This document shows positions 44,272-55,792 of a DNA stretch of 64,000 nt, piece by piece (position 1 is the first letter of the stretch; each line of letters begins with the position of its first letter). The stretch is from Anthostomella pinea (lineage: Eukaryota > Ascomycota > Sordariomycetes > Xylariales > Xylariaceae), in contig CAUWAG010000012.1 of NCBI GenBank assembly GCA_963556695.1, positions 4,030,001 through 4,094,000 of the forward strand, written 5' to 3'. The notes beneath the pieces were generated by a model. The model ran no database searches. It saw only the letters and a list, made by a program, of their open reading frames with translations, and was not told the DNA's origin. The translations under genes and the position numbers were made by a program.

Positions 44272-46409
44272 GGTCACTGCGAGGCTCAGCCTCTTGTCGA
44301 GTCGCTCGCGGTCTTGAGGCTGGACCGTTGGACGTCCAGCGGTACGTCGTTGCCCGTGGCTGGAGGGTTGGCGAGGTGAAGCGGTGCGGTGGGCAGTTGG
44401 CGAGAGGCGACTGGGGAATTGAAACTTCCAATGAGGGGATGCTGTTACATATAGAGTTTGAGGGGCTCAAGCTCGAAGCACCAAGTCAGCCGGTAGGCAT
44501 CCCAAAGGAGTATAGCCATGCCTCTCGGTCCCCATCACGTCGGCGCCCGTTCCTTGGTGGTGGAGGTAGTGTAGATAGCCCCCGGTCGTGCCCTGACAGA
44601 CGAGTCGTAACGGCCCACACTATTACCTGATAAAAATCCTTTATCGGGGGTCTAGTTACGGAGACAGATGACACGACGCGGCCTATCACGATGCCCCAGA
44701 TTATTTCGCGGGGATTAGTGCCATTACTACCGTGAATCGATTCCGTTACAAACCATCCAGCCACCGTCCCGGCTACCGTTGGGGCAGTGAATGATAAGCA
44801 CCCTGAGTTATCTCTTATATACAGCCCCGTAGTTGGACGGCGTTCTACACGAGAGGCGCGTCGTTCTACATAGTAACATAAAACGCCTGGGAGAGTAGCA
44901 ACGGCCTCGGTGACCCCTTACAGCAGGTAGTCCGTCATGCCATGCCAGTCCATCCAGTCTCGTGACGCGTGACAGCCGGCATTCCCCAGCTCGTCACCGA
45001 CGCTTACCGGGACAGTTTACTTATCTGGTATGGGTAAAGAGGACATGGACCTTCTCCAGTGACAGAACCATGCGAGTCTTTTGAGCCGCTTCAAAGCGAA
45101 ACACTATCAATATAGCTTCAATTGGATAAGCTCCCGTCGATCGACAGACTTGCTTTCGTCACCCCGACCCCCTCTCTAGTTCTGCAGGGACATACTAAGG
45201 TGGCGCGGAAGATAATCGAACGATCCATGGAAGCAAGGATGCTGATATCGCGGCCGAGAGAATGAAACGATAATAGCAAGTCTATCGCGTATGCCTATCT
45301 AATTGCCCGATTGAGACAAGGTTTGATTGAGCGCCAAGGGCTGCAAGCTTCGCCAAGTCCGCCTTACCAGCGCCCTACATGTACCGTCGCCTTACCATCG
45401 CCTCACCACATGCATGGCGCAGTTTGGAACAATAATCTCAAATACACCCTGTCGAGTTTATGCTGATACTTGACATCAGTAGTATAGTTCTCTTCCAGCC
45501 AGTCCTGCTTACTTGACTCGTCAAGACGATACTTGGAGCAAGCTTGGTCTTATTTGATGAATTGCACAATGAAGAGCAGCACATGCTACGGGACTGTGAA
45601 GCGCTTCGCAGCGGTGTTGGAGACGTCGCCAATGCCTGCCCCTTTGGGGCAAGTCCAGTAATGGCGTTGTGATCGCCCTCCTCCCGGAAAAGAGGACGGG
45701 TAGCGTCTAGGGCTGACGAGGAAGAAGTCTAGACCGCGATGACCTGGTCATGGCCGATGCGTCTGACGCACGCTACGAATCACGAGACCTTGCTACACTT
45801 CAAGACGGCGCAGACATGCGAGAGTATCGCTTGCTTGTCATCACAGAAGGGACATTTCTGTCATGGCAGCTTTGAAGCCAACGATCGCAAGTCACGGTTG
45901 AATCTAGATGGGTTGAGCTTCACAAGTTGCGGCGGTCGATGCAAAGGCGGGGAGTATGCATCATCTTGGGGTGCCAGGTCTGGGACGGCGGCTGTTGGTG
46001 GAAACCCTCACAGGAGCCGAGGGACACATGCCAACGTGCTCCAAGCGTGTGGGAACAGTATTGGCGAGACTGGTCCGAGAGATGGTTTCCAGGTTCCGAA
46101 CCACTGCGTGAAGCTATCCTGTGGTGTTGGTGTGTTCTTCTTATCATGGCCAGTACGGCCCATAAGCGATTGCGCCCTTAAAAACATGCGAAGTACTTAG
46201 ATTCCTGCTGAATCACGAACATCACTGATATCGATATTCATATTCGTATGCTCCCATATGGGGTTTGTGTCCGTCCAGCAGACGGCGTCGCCCAAGTAGG
46301 TCCTCCAAGTCAAAACACTCGAACCTCCGAAGGCCGCAAATTGTACACCAGCGAGGTCTTCTCCCAAGCACGTTACCACGCAAGATCAGATCAGCATTCT
46401 TCCCGAGGC
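44272..46409. other. Intergenic stretch, 2.1 kb
   Basis: No supported gene. A plus-strand frame of 153 codons (45739-46200) has mixed codon use and no motif. The first part is the permease upstream region. Confidence 0.45.
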
Positions 46410-48502
46410 CTAGGGCCCCAATTTCAATCCAGTAGCCCCTATGACGCCAGAAATCACCTTTGATGACTTCTCACGTCCGCCCCAATACTTAGATACACGA
46501 GTCCCATCAAGCCGATGGTTGCTCTGGAGGTTCCGAGTCAAGTCGACGTTCTTGACGAACAGCAGGCTGATAACGAGAGCGACAACAGAGATCGCGAGAT
46601 AGACCGAGTAGACTCCAGTGAAGCCATAGTTGTAAGAGTCAATGACCCCCCTCTTGAAGTCGCCAGCGGGCAGACTGTGCAACGTGCTGATATATCCCTC
46701 GGCTTGCTTGGCGATATCCGTCGGAAGACCCAGCCACTGAAGCTTCAAAGCCCTGACGTTCTGGAACGCAGTGCCGCCAATGCCGACACCGAGGGCCATA
46801 CCGAACTGGCGGACAAAGGCATACATTGCAGCCGCCGCCGCCTCGTCGCCTGGCTTGCACATGGCCTGTGAGGCGAAGTTCTGGGCGTTCAGGATGGTAC
46901 CTTGGCCTATGCCTATGACGAGGTACGAGACGACCCAGACCCCTGCGCTGTTGTTGTGTGGCCAGATCAAGTAAAGACCGGATCCGATGCTCGCGATGAA
47001 CCACCCAACGCAGATCGGCCAGCGGTAGTTGTTGAATCGCGTCACGAGGCGACCACTGATAATGCCAGAGAATGTTACTGTCAATGTGCATGGTAGCATG
47101 GCAACACCGGCATCAAGAGGGGTGAATTGTTTGACGGAAAGGAAGTAGAATGGACCACTAAGAAGCTGGGTCAGTACCGAACTGAATCGGTGAAGAGGTG
47201 GGCCAGCTCACAAGTATAGAAGTCCGTACATCTATGTGGAAGTAAAGGTTAGCCATCGCTACAGCGAGATACATGTTGCAGCATAGACGGGAGGGAGAAC
47301 ATACCACTAGCCCCTGAATGCATCCGGCGATGTATGTTACGACCGAGGTCGTGTCGTGATACAGGCTTCTCCGGAGAAAGGGTTGTGCTGCGAAGTAGTT
47401 TTCGTAGACCACAGTAACGACAAGGCCTACAAATCCAATGATCAAAGGCGCGAGAGTCTGAGCACTACCCCACGAATACTGGATGCCGGTGACGGAGTTG
47501 TAAGATTCTTGATCACAAAGGGATTGTGATAGGGGATGGCGATGGATAAGATTATGAGCTCAAGCGCAGTGAAGGCGGATAGCAACCATACGTACCTGCG
47601 TACCACCCCAGGATACTGCGACGAGAAAAGAAGTGGCAGAGCCGGTGAACAAGAAGGACCCGATCCAGTCTATACGCAACAGCCTCTCGCGCGTGGTCGC
47701 TTCCTTAGGCCGTAGTGTCAAGAGGTACGGAACGGCGACGAGCCCAAAGGCACAGAAGGGAAACATCAGGTAGAAGATCCAACGCCACGTTCTGCCGTGA
47801 ACGATAGCTCCGCCAATGATTGGACCCAGCGCGAACCCAAGAGCCCAAAAGGTAAGCCTATGAATATTCGATTGAGATTCAGGGGCTTCCGGCCGGAGAG
47901 ATCGGAGCACTTACGTTATTCCGTACCATTTCGGACGATATCTCAGTGGTACGATGTCCGTCTACGTGACCAAACCAAGACTGTGGATTCCACCGCCACC
48001 GATACCTTGGATGGAACGTTCAACAAGCATGGTGCCGATGTTGTGTGCTATGCAGCAACATATGGTTCCCACAGTGAAGGCGACGAGAGCGAAGGTCAAG
48101 CAGATTGGGCGGCCGAAAACGTCGCTCACAGCGCAGATGACCGGCATGGTCACCGCATTGACAAGGAGGTACGACGTTCCTATCCAGAACGCTTGGGTGG
48201 CAGTGCCTTGGAGGTCTTCGATGATAACCTTGCGAGGAGATGTCAGCGAGATTGCTCTCAGTCAGGATACGTATGACAATTACATTCATTGTCGTTACAA
48301 CGATGGTGGCATCCAGCGCTACAATTAGACTGATGATAGCGAGAGTGTAAATGATGGCTTTCTCGTGCATGGTGGGTTGCCATTCTTCCTCGGCGGGCCG
48401 TTGCGCTTCATCTGCTGGCTCATCAGGTGGATGAGGTAGAGTCGGCTTTGTGTCCAACTCAAAACCACTTGTCTGATTCCAGGGAGACATCGATGGAGAC
48501 AT
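46410..48502 (-). pseudogene. MFS transporter (DHA2, 14-TM) with one in-frame TAG
   Basis: Six exons: 48502-48284, 48228-47915, 47857-47596, 47478-47305, 47231-47212 (20 nt) and 47157-46410, totalling 579 codons in phase. Motifs: LIVALDATIVVTTMN in helix 1, FWIGTSYLLVNAV, SDVFGRP (motif A), and GIGGGGIHSLG; then VT, TAG at 47962-47964, and TDIVPLRYRPKWYGI. The spacing from GGGI to D matches relatives exactly, so the stop replaces one residue; CAG to TAG explains it. The later FTPLDAGVAMLPCTLTV is typical of DHA2 exporters. No intron with proper phase removes the stop. It shares a 601-bp divergent promoter region with the O-methyltransferase gene. Expected role when intact: export of a metabolite. 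Confidence 0.82.
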
Positions 48503-49103
48503 GGTGATAATGTACTGATGGAAGGTCACGGAAAGTCTGCGGGTGGTTCTCACGAAAGGTGCTGCAAAGGACAACGAGCAGGCCTATGCTCGAGGGCACC
48601 GAGAAGACTCTCCAAGGGTATAAAGATACTTGTATGAAGTGCAAGCATACCTGCAACCTGTCTTGTAATCTACTTGGGCGGATGCTTTGATTTTATGGAT
48701 ACGGTCGAGTGACGTTCGATATCCCATCCCAACATTGACACCAGGTCGAACAAGTCAATCTTACGCATGGTAGGCATCATCGCTGACACAGCGTGATCCC
48801 TTGCATTCATGGCAACCCGGTGTTATGGACACACGTATTGTAATATCGGTTTGGACTGTCGTTGTTGGTTGCGTATGTTGGTTGTCTGCATATTTACATC
48901 CCCCTTCCCCCAATGATGCACGTTGTATTCGCACAAGGCCCATTAATGTCACCGTCGGGGACCTCTGAAGTCGGCGAGCAACAACAACGTAAGCACCAAC
49001 ATGCTCCCTTACATTGTTTCTGAACAGACCAGTCTTGGGCTGGACCACGGCATGGAACTCTCCTCATTTCTTACCACTGCCACGGTAAAGGCCTTTGACC
49101 AAC
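48503..49103. promoter_or_regulatory. Divergent promoter region, MFS and O-methyltransferase
   Basis: The two genes start back to back 601 bp apart, a common arrangement for co-regulated metabolite genes. I could not identify a specific activator site. Confidence 0.4.
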
Positions 49104-50380
49104 ATGTCCACACGCATTACAGAGTTGGCTACACGTATAGCCGTAAATACGGCTAAGGTTGATGATTACTTGGCAGCAAATTCTCTGCCTGCTCCTTTGT
49201 TCGACATCGATGCACCTGTGCAGTCGCAGATCCCCAACGCTGAGCTCGACATCGCGGCTGCGCGTCAAGCAGTCATTCACGATGCGGAAGAGTTGCGCCA
49301 ACTCATGCTCGGTCCGCGCGAACAGCTGTTCAGCTACAGACCTAATCATCTCCTTAGCCAACTGGTCATCGTGCGCTTCGGGCTAGCCAGTCTCATTCCC
49401 ATCGACGGCGAGGCAACCTTCGCCGGCCTCATCGCCGCAGCTGGCCTGGGCGAGGCGCATGTGCGTAAGATCGTACGCCATGCCATGACCCAGCACATCT
49501 TCTGCGAGCCGCGCCCGGGCGTCGTCGCCCATACTGCCATCTCGCGACTCCTAGCCGAAGATGCCGACGTGGCCGCATGGGCCCGCTGGAGCGCTGACGA
49601 CTGCTGGCTTGCGGCCTACTACACGTGCGAAGCCATGGCACGCTGGCCGGCGTCCGAGGAGCCGAACGAGACCGGCTTCGCCCTCGCCAACGATACGAAC
49701 CTCGGTATGTTCGACTTCCTTGCCGCCCATCCGGAACCCGCCGCCCGAATCGCCGCTGGCATGCGACTCTACGCCGCGCGCCCGGATCTCGACGTCCGCC
49801 ACCTTGTCGACGCCTGGGCCTGGGGCGATCTTCCCACCGGCGCGACCGTGGTCGACGTGGGCGGATCGCATGGCGAGGCAGCGTTGGCGCTGGCGCGCGC
49901 ATTTCCCTCGCTCAAGCTGGTGGTTCAGGACATCGACGCGCTGACGATCCGTGCTGCCGATGCGAGCAAGCCAGCCGATGGGGGCAGTCGCGTGCGTTTC
50001 ATGACGCACGATTTCTTCATCGAACAGCCTGTAGTCGGGGCTGACGTGCATCTGTTCCGCGCGTGCTTCCACAACTGGTCTGATAAGTACGGTATGCCGT
50101 GCGCATGCTTCAGGCGCTGATTCCGGCTTTGAAGCCTGGGGCGCGTGTGATCCTTAACGACGTCGTCGTGCCGGGACCCGGGGATTCAACGGCGGGCTCG
50201 GCGGCGGCCATCCGGAGTGACGATCTCAACATGACGATGCTGTTTAACGCGAGCGATCGCGAGATGACGGGCTGGGCGCGCCTTTTTGAAGTAGCGAGTC
50301 TGGGATTTCACTTTGAGGGTGGCAGACAACCCCCGGGTTCGGGACTGTGGGTTATGGTGGCTGAGTGGAAGGGTGTCTGA
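49104..50380 (+). pseudogene. O-methyltransferase (SAM-dependent, fungal OMT) with frameshift
   Basis: The ATG at 49104 (MSTRITELATRIAVNTAKVDDYL) is typical of fungal OMTs. The helix-rich N-terminal half is followed by the SAM-binding motif VVDVGGSHGEAALALARAFP, then LVVQDIDAL and HLFRACFHNWSDKY. Directly after, near 50091-50098, the frame shifts: the conserved continuation VRMLQALIPALKPGARVILN is in another frame and runs to the stop at 50380, ending GLWVMVAEWKGV. One missing base (or two extra) explains it. The only GT..AG candidates there are 22-30 nt and out of phase. These enzymes methylate hydroxyls of polyketides and aromatic metabolites. A truncated protein ending at 50120 would lack the catalytic-domain end. 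Confidence 0.82.
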
Positions 50381-50871
50381 ATCTCGTCAGTCTGGATCAC
50401 GCAAGTCGTTGAGTCGTCGCATTTTCTGAGGTGCGAGACCCGGCTAATGTATTAGGTATCTGATTACATGGGCATAGCAGATCGAAGGAATACGTAATGG
50501 TATGAATACAATACTTCCCGACTTGTCAAGGTGCCCCTGAGCGTGAAATAGTAGTGAGACCAGCAAAGTGTTCCAAGAAGAAAGAAAGTTGGCTGAGTAG
50601 TCCACCCCGTCGGGATGGCAGCCAGACCGATGTTGAGAAATGTTTCCGAAGCAGACCGGCTCATGACACATCATATAGAAACCCTGCCGACCAAACTGCC
50701 GTGCTGACTGCCTTGACTGATTTGACTCAGTACGCCATGGCCATCGTACGCCATGGCCATCGCCACCACAAGATACCCTCCTTTACTCAAGGACCGCCAT
50801 ATCAAATCCGGGCTTGGCACAGACGGAAACAACCCTCATTACCACTTGCTGATCACCGGTTTTCTTCTCAA
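50381..50871. other. Intergenic stretch between converging genes
   Basis: Contains the two 3' ends. No coding region recognised. Confidence 0.5.
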
Positions 50872-52552
50872 TTAGCTCGTCTCCGCCCATGCATAATGGG
50901 GACTAGCACAAGCGTTGCCCAGATGCATCGAGCCTCTCTCCTCAACGGTGATAACCTCAGTGGTGCGCAGAATGCCCCCCTGTTGGTGATCCACAGGATC
51001 AAAATCCCCAGGAGCCATGTATGCGGCAGTCGGGTGCGACAATGTCGTCTCCGTCAAAGGTATATGGCTATCATCCAGTATCTGTTGGTAAACATTCGAG
51101 GGCGCACTCTTCCGGTCGCCACCGGACCACGAGAGACTAGCACCGCGTGACTTGTCACGACCAGTGCCCTGGGATCCGCTGGTCCACGACTGTATGGTGC
51201 TGGATATCTTGGCCAAAAGTGTCGATTCCTTGAAGGCCTTCGGAGCTGCAGGTACGCAGCAGATGAGGAGCCCGCAGGTCAGTTCGCTTATGGCCCAGAG
51301 GAACGCCGGCGATCCTGTGTAGGTGGTGTCGCCGACGAATTCGATCTTCAAAACAGCGTAGACCCGACCAGCTGCACATAGACATCCCCTTTAAGGCGCA
51401 AGGCTTCTGTCAGTGGGATTCTGTCTTTGATCCGGGCTGTCATTAAGATGGATCACTTACAAAACGCCTGTCACGGGTACGTACCTAGGTACGTACCGTG
51501 CCACCCTATGTGTATATAACCAGGTCTGGACCCCCAGCTACTTGTTTTCCTTCCTCTTCCTTCTTTAACAGCTACAATATACATTGGTCTATATATCAAG
51601 CTCTTCGGGTTCATCCCTTAGACCTTGTTCGTTACAACGCCCACTGAGAACACCAGGGAGATGCCGACCTTTTTCGGCCGCGATAGATGTAGATTCCAGA
51701 TGATCTTCCGTGGGAGAAGGAAGATGGCGAGGTCAAACGCGAAGTCGAAGACCGCGGTGACGATCTCCAACGCTCTCCTATCGATGCGATAGCCAGGAAG
51801 CCAGGGGTGCCATATCTTCTCCCTGGGTATGCAGTAGAACTGTAAGGATATGATGGCGGAAAGGTACAGCAGGAAATTGACGAGAATAAGCCCATATGCC
51901 GTCCAGAAGAAGGCATTGCGAGTGCGGCGCGGGACGAAGATGTGCGTTCATTCGATGAGTATGGACGTCTTGGTGAATATAATGCATATGGAGTAGACTA
52001 TGTCCAGAATCCAGAAACTCTGGTCCCAGGCTTAGTCAGCTTTAGTCGCTGAATAGGGGTAGGTGAGCAGGACACGAACGTAGATGAATGGCTCCATGTC
52101 TCGGAGTCGGACGTCCCATTGATGGATGAAGAACCCAACGCGTGATTGCATGTAGAAAACATTCCAACACGTCGCTATATACGCTGCCTGTATCGTTGAA
52201 GTTTAGCAGTGCTTCAAGAGCGCGCACACATGGGTATGGAACTTACGAAAGCGCCGATGACCAGGTCTGAACAACAGGTATCGTCAGCATCAGGGCGGGA
52301 GCCTGGGAATGGCACACGCGGAAGCTTACAGTCTTCGATTCTGAGCTTTCCCACCCCGTGCAGCTTCGAATACGCTCGTACCCCGATGGCAAGTGACGTG
52401 ATGACCAGACAGGCAATAGTCAACCTTCCGACTATAGTCTGGTCGTCGGGTGAATGATTAAACACTGGCACGGTGCCATCCGGGGGAGGAATGGCCGGGC
52501 CATTGAAGAGAGCTTCTTGCTGGTCAGGGGGAAGCTTGGTCGGGTCTATCAT
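50872..52552 (-). pseudogene. Rhodopsin/PTH11-like integral membrane protein, broken by a solo LTR and a TGA
   Basis: Five exons: 52552-52330, 52266-52247 (20 nt), 52187-52076, 52030-51461 and 51388-50872. The fourth contains a 168-bp solo LTR plus a 5-bp duplication; without these 173 bases the exons total exactly 423 codons in one frame. The start MIDPTKLPPDQQEALFNG is typical of this fungal seven-helix family. Further marks: LVIGAF, FWILDIVYSICIIFTKTSIL, LPRKIIWNLHLSRPKKVGIS, FLWAISELTCGLLICCVPA and a long cytoplasmic tail. TGA at 51948-51950 replaces the conserved Trp of a LIEWTHIFVP-like motif (TGG to TGA). Relatives are G-protein-coupled-receptor-like; PTH11 acts in host-surface sensing. 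Two independent lesions make it non-functional. Confidence 0.85.
51469..51636. mobile_element. Solo LTR (168 bp) inserted in an exon
   Basis: Starts TGTCACGGGTAC and ends GTTCGTTACA, with imperfectly inverted ends. Flanked by acgcc at 51464-51468 and 51637-51641, a perfect 5-bp target duplication. Inside are a 22-bp perfect palindrome (51476-51497), a TATATAA and a pyrimidine-rich run, as in LTR promoters. It lies a few bases upstream (in gene direction) of an intron donor. Confidence 0.88.
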
Positions 52553-54849
52553 CTGGCCTTTTTTGCACGACGGTGCCTGTTCGACTAACAAGTGAGTACA
52601 GGTAAGATGGAGAAGTGGTTATTTTACGGAGAAGGTATCGACGTAATCGAGGGCCGGGTCCCGGGATGTCTTATGGCTGCCGAAATGCTGAAGACACGAG
52701 ACTGTGCCTCTGGCACACATATAGGGTGTCACGAATGCAAGTAACGAACGTGGCCTTGCATTGCCAGACCTGTATGAGTGAGGAGGCTTTTACTTCAAGA
52801 GTCTCCAAATGAAAGGCCAGGGTTCGTGTTGTAGTCGCTGCCGAACTAACATGTCAGTCCACTTCTCTTGTATGAGATAAATCCCGTACGTAGCATGGTT
52901 GGACTGGTGGCGCGTGAGGCACTCATTGAGAGGAACCATCTCCAATATTGGGGTAGCGTAGAAGGCGACCCGTTTGCCGGCTGCATACCAACATGCAGGA
53001 CGTCTGCCATCTTCGGCTGCGGCCCGGGCCTGGCTACGTTTTTCAACTCGATGAGTATGGTTGGACTCGTCAAGGTAGCTGCATGCCTCTGAGCGGCTTA
53101 TTGGTGCGTTGGCCACCACCACAGATACCCGTTGGTTACAATGAGGGAGACAGTTGTTTCGGGGTCGGTTCTTTATGTATTAAGTTCTTCGACCCCAAGG
53201 GAGGAGCCAAACCCCAATGCCCTAAGATACAACAAAAAGTAGAGCACCCGCTGTTGTTTCGGTGTCTTCACTCTTTCGGAGTAAAGCACTATCGCAGAGA
53301 CGGATGTTGCAGCTGGACTGGTGCAACTGTATCAGGCCACGGTGAGGCCAAAAATTCAAGCGATGCCGTTGGCGCAGCACAGCCTGCCTTGAGTAACACC
53401 ACAGGAGCGGCACGACCCATCACTGCATGTCTGCACCAACATATGCACGAAGCAACGACCCCATTCGACCAAATGCTACCAACAGTCAAGCCATGGCATG
53501 ACCGGCAAATGTCTCAGGTGATTCGCATGAACTGAGCCAATCCAAGGGGGGATGTGTGGTCAGTAAAGAGAACCTACACAAGTGCCACCAATGTGAGGAG
53601 TCCACGCCGGGCGAGATGAGAGGTAGCCTTGCGGCATGGGTCAGATTCTTGGTAACACGGGCGCCTACGACGTTGGTTGGCACTCCCATATCAGGCCATG
53701 CACGCATATGGGTGGGATGCCAGCATACCAACCACAACAGCCTCCCTCCGTGTCGAGTTTCATTCTGGTCCGGACGTCCTGCTGCTATCAAAATCCGGCC
53801 CCAAAGTTGAACGACGGATACACCGACGTAGTATGCAGGACAATGGGCCTCAGGGTCCCTCATGATCTGACTATTGCGGTGTATTTGCAAGTATCATTAA
53901 GGGGCTTTGAGATACCATTCCAAAGAACGCCATCTTGGGGGTGAAGAAGATAATTCAGGCGGAAGGGCTCCGTGCCAACTGATGAGCACCTCGGGTGATT
54001 AAAGCGAAACACCATCGTGGTGTGGGAAACTCGCTTGGGCTCTGGTTCATACAGCTTATGATGAACAATACAGCCAGGACAGAACCGAAGAGGACAAGGG
54101 TCTGTGTCCTACAGCCACAAAACCCCAAGTCTGACCACATACACAGGCGCGATGGGTTACGTAAGGGAGGTTTGGAGGACGCACCGCACGGGGTTCAGGA
54201 GGTGGCTGCCACGGAGCGGCGCAGGTAGCAAATACAAATCACGATCAAAAACAAAGCAAGTCACACACACAGGAAAAGTATTCAGTATCAAGATCAAGTC
54301 ATAAGTCCCAGGTGCCCAATGTCAATGCCATTCTTCAAGTACAAGATTCTATACACACATGTCCCCCATGCGCAAGCGCAAGCGCCAGCAAGTCTTCATC
54401 CAGGGCCCCCCCAATCGAGGCCCGTCCATATGCTCGCTCGCTCGCTCGCACCCCACTAACGCGTCGAAAAGCGCAACTCCATTCCGTCTTCGTCTGTCAT
54501 CATCCCATTCATTATGGACCTCTCCCAGTATATTCCGTTTTTGGTATCTCCATCCTATTGCCAGTGGCCCTGCGTGAGAAAATTCGGCGGAGGTGCTGCG
54601 ACGACCAGTGGGCCGATCGGGCCATGCGAGCCAGCCTTCGATACGGGAGACAGTAAGAGCCGAAATCATTAGAAAATCAACCGATGCCCCCCTCGTCTTG
54701 CTAACTCCGGTTCCATATGCTGGTCGAGAGAGGGAAAAATACCCTAATGTGCTCGCGGTCGACACCATGTACAGATTGCCCTCCGTGCCGCGTAACCCGT
54801 CTTCATGCTCTACTGGCGTACCCAGTCGTTAAGCTTTCGTCCCCAGTTA
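52553..54849. other. Intergenic stretch, 2.3 kb
   Basis: Includes the second copy of the dispersed repeat. A plus-strand frame of 180 codons (52993-53535) covers that repeat, but its codon use is mixed and no motif is visible. I see no certain gene. Confidence 0.4.
53180..53248. repeat. Dispersed 69-bp repeat, copy 2
   Basis: Partner of 2930-2998, same orientation. Several differences are C/T transitions. Confidence 0.6.
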
Positions 54850-55792
54850 TCAGTCCGCCAGCTGCGTCAGCACCCTGATGCTCAATATCATGACCAGCAG
54901 ACCGATGGTGACGATGATCAGCAGCGTGAAGCTGAACCATCCCATGACCATGGCGCTGGTCCCGATGCCCGACAGCACGCTGCCGTTGCCGAAGTCCTGG
55001 GCGATGATGGAGGCGGCCACCGACGCCGTGTGCTGCCACAGCACCGACACCAGCACGAAGATGGAGGCGATGAAGATGATGGCCAGCGCGATCTGCGAAA
55101 CGGGCCGGCTGGGGAAGGGCTTGATCTCGCGGTCAGACCCCTCGCTGTCCTCCTCCTCGTGCCAGCCGGGAAAGGTGGCCAGCAGCAGGAAGCACACGAA
55201 GGCGAAGATGATGGCGATGATGATCAGGTACGGGAACACGATCATGTCCTTGAACTGGCTCGCCAGCCAGATCAAGTTGAGCGGGTCCTGGTCGACGGCC
55301 ACCTCGTTGGCGAGTGCCGTAGCGTTGTTGCTGCACAGCCATGAGCCGCCGTCGGGGTTGATGCATATCCCAAAGTACCCGACACGGGCCTGGAGGTGTG
55401 CGCTCCCGACGATGTTGCTTATTGCTTGGTGGACATTGTAGTCGACTTGGGAGGTGTCGGGCACCGCCGTTGTTGGTTGGTAGTAGATGGATAGGAGGAA
55501 GATGTCGGGAATGAGTGGTGAAGATGACGAGCAACCTGCTAGTAGGAGTGCTGGGAGAGAGACATGTCAGTGGAGATCGGCCATGGGAGGCAACGCGTGC
55601 CATCGGCAGGAATGTGGTAAGCGACGTACATAGTAATATGATAGAGACTGCGATCAAGATCATCAAAACATGGTGGTATCCAAGGAACGGTATGAACCCT
55701 AGAAAGAACAGTCAGCAAATCTGCAGCGGCATTTCACGATGTTGCGGGTAGCACTCACGGTACCAACCGACCTGAAATCTCTCTGGTGCCAT
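54850..55792 (-). CDS. Fig1-like Ca2+ regulator and membrane fusion protein
   Basis: Three exons (55792-55759, 55698-55630, 55550-54850), introns of 60 and 79 nt, in phase, 267 residues. Exon 1 encodes only 11 residues plus one base. An N-terminal hydrophobic segment spans the exon 2/3 junction. The Fig1 domain follows: GYFGICINPDGGSWLCSNN, the first-loop signature of the family, then DPLNLIWLASQFKDMIVFPY leading into helix 2, and two more helices (IALAIIFIASIFVLVSVLW and FSFTLLIIVTIGLLVMIL). Four membrane segments in all. Fig1 proteins act in low-affinity calcium influx and cell fusion during mating and hyphal fusion. The gene is intact. I leave the symbol blank because orthology cannot be tested here. 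Confidence 0.88.

Noticed and set aside
45739..46200. 153-codon plus-strand frame
   Set aside because: No recognisable domain; codon use unlike the certain genes.
50091..50113. 22-nt GTATGC...TTCAG intron to fix the O-methyltransferase frame
   Set aside because: Far too short for a fungal intron and it gives the wrong phase.
40815..52552. Idea of a nuclear recoding of TGA or TAG
   Set aside because: Many neighbouring genes end at TGA or TAG with no conserved sequence beyond, so ordinary stops function here; isolated lesions are simpler.
52993..53535. 180-codon plus-strand frame covering the dispersed repeat
   Set aside because: No motif and inconsistent codon bias; only the 69-bp repeat part has a similar sequence elsewhere.
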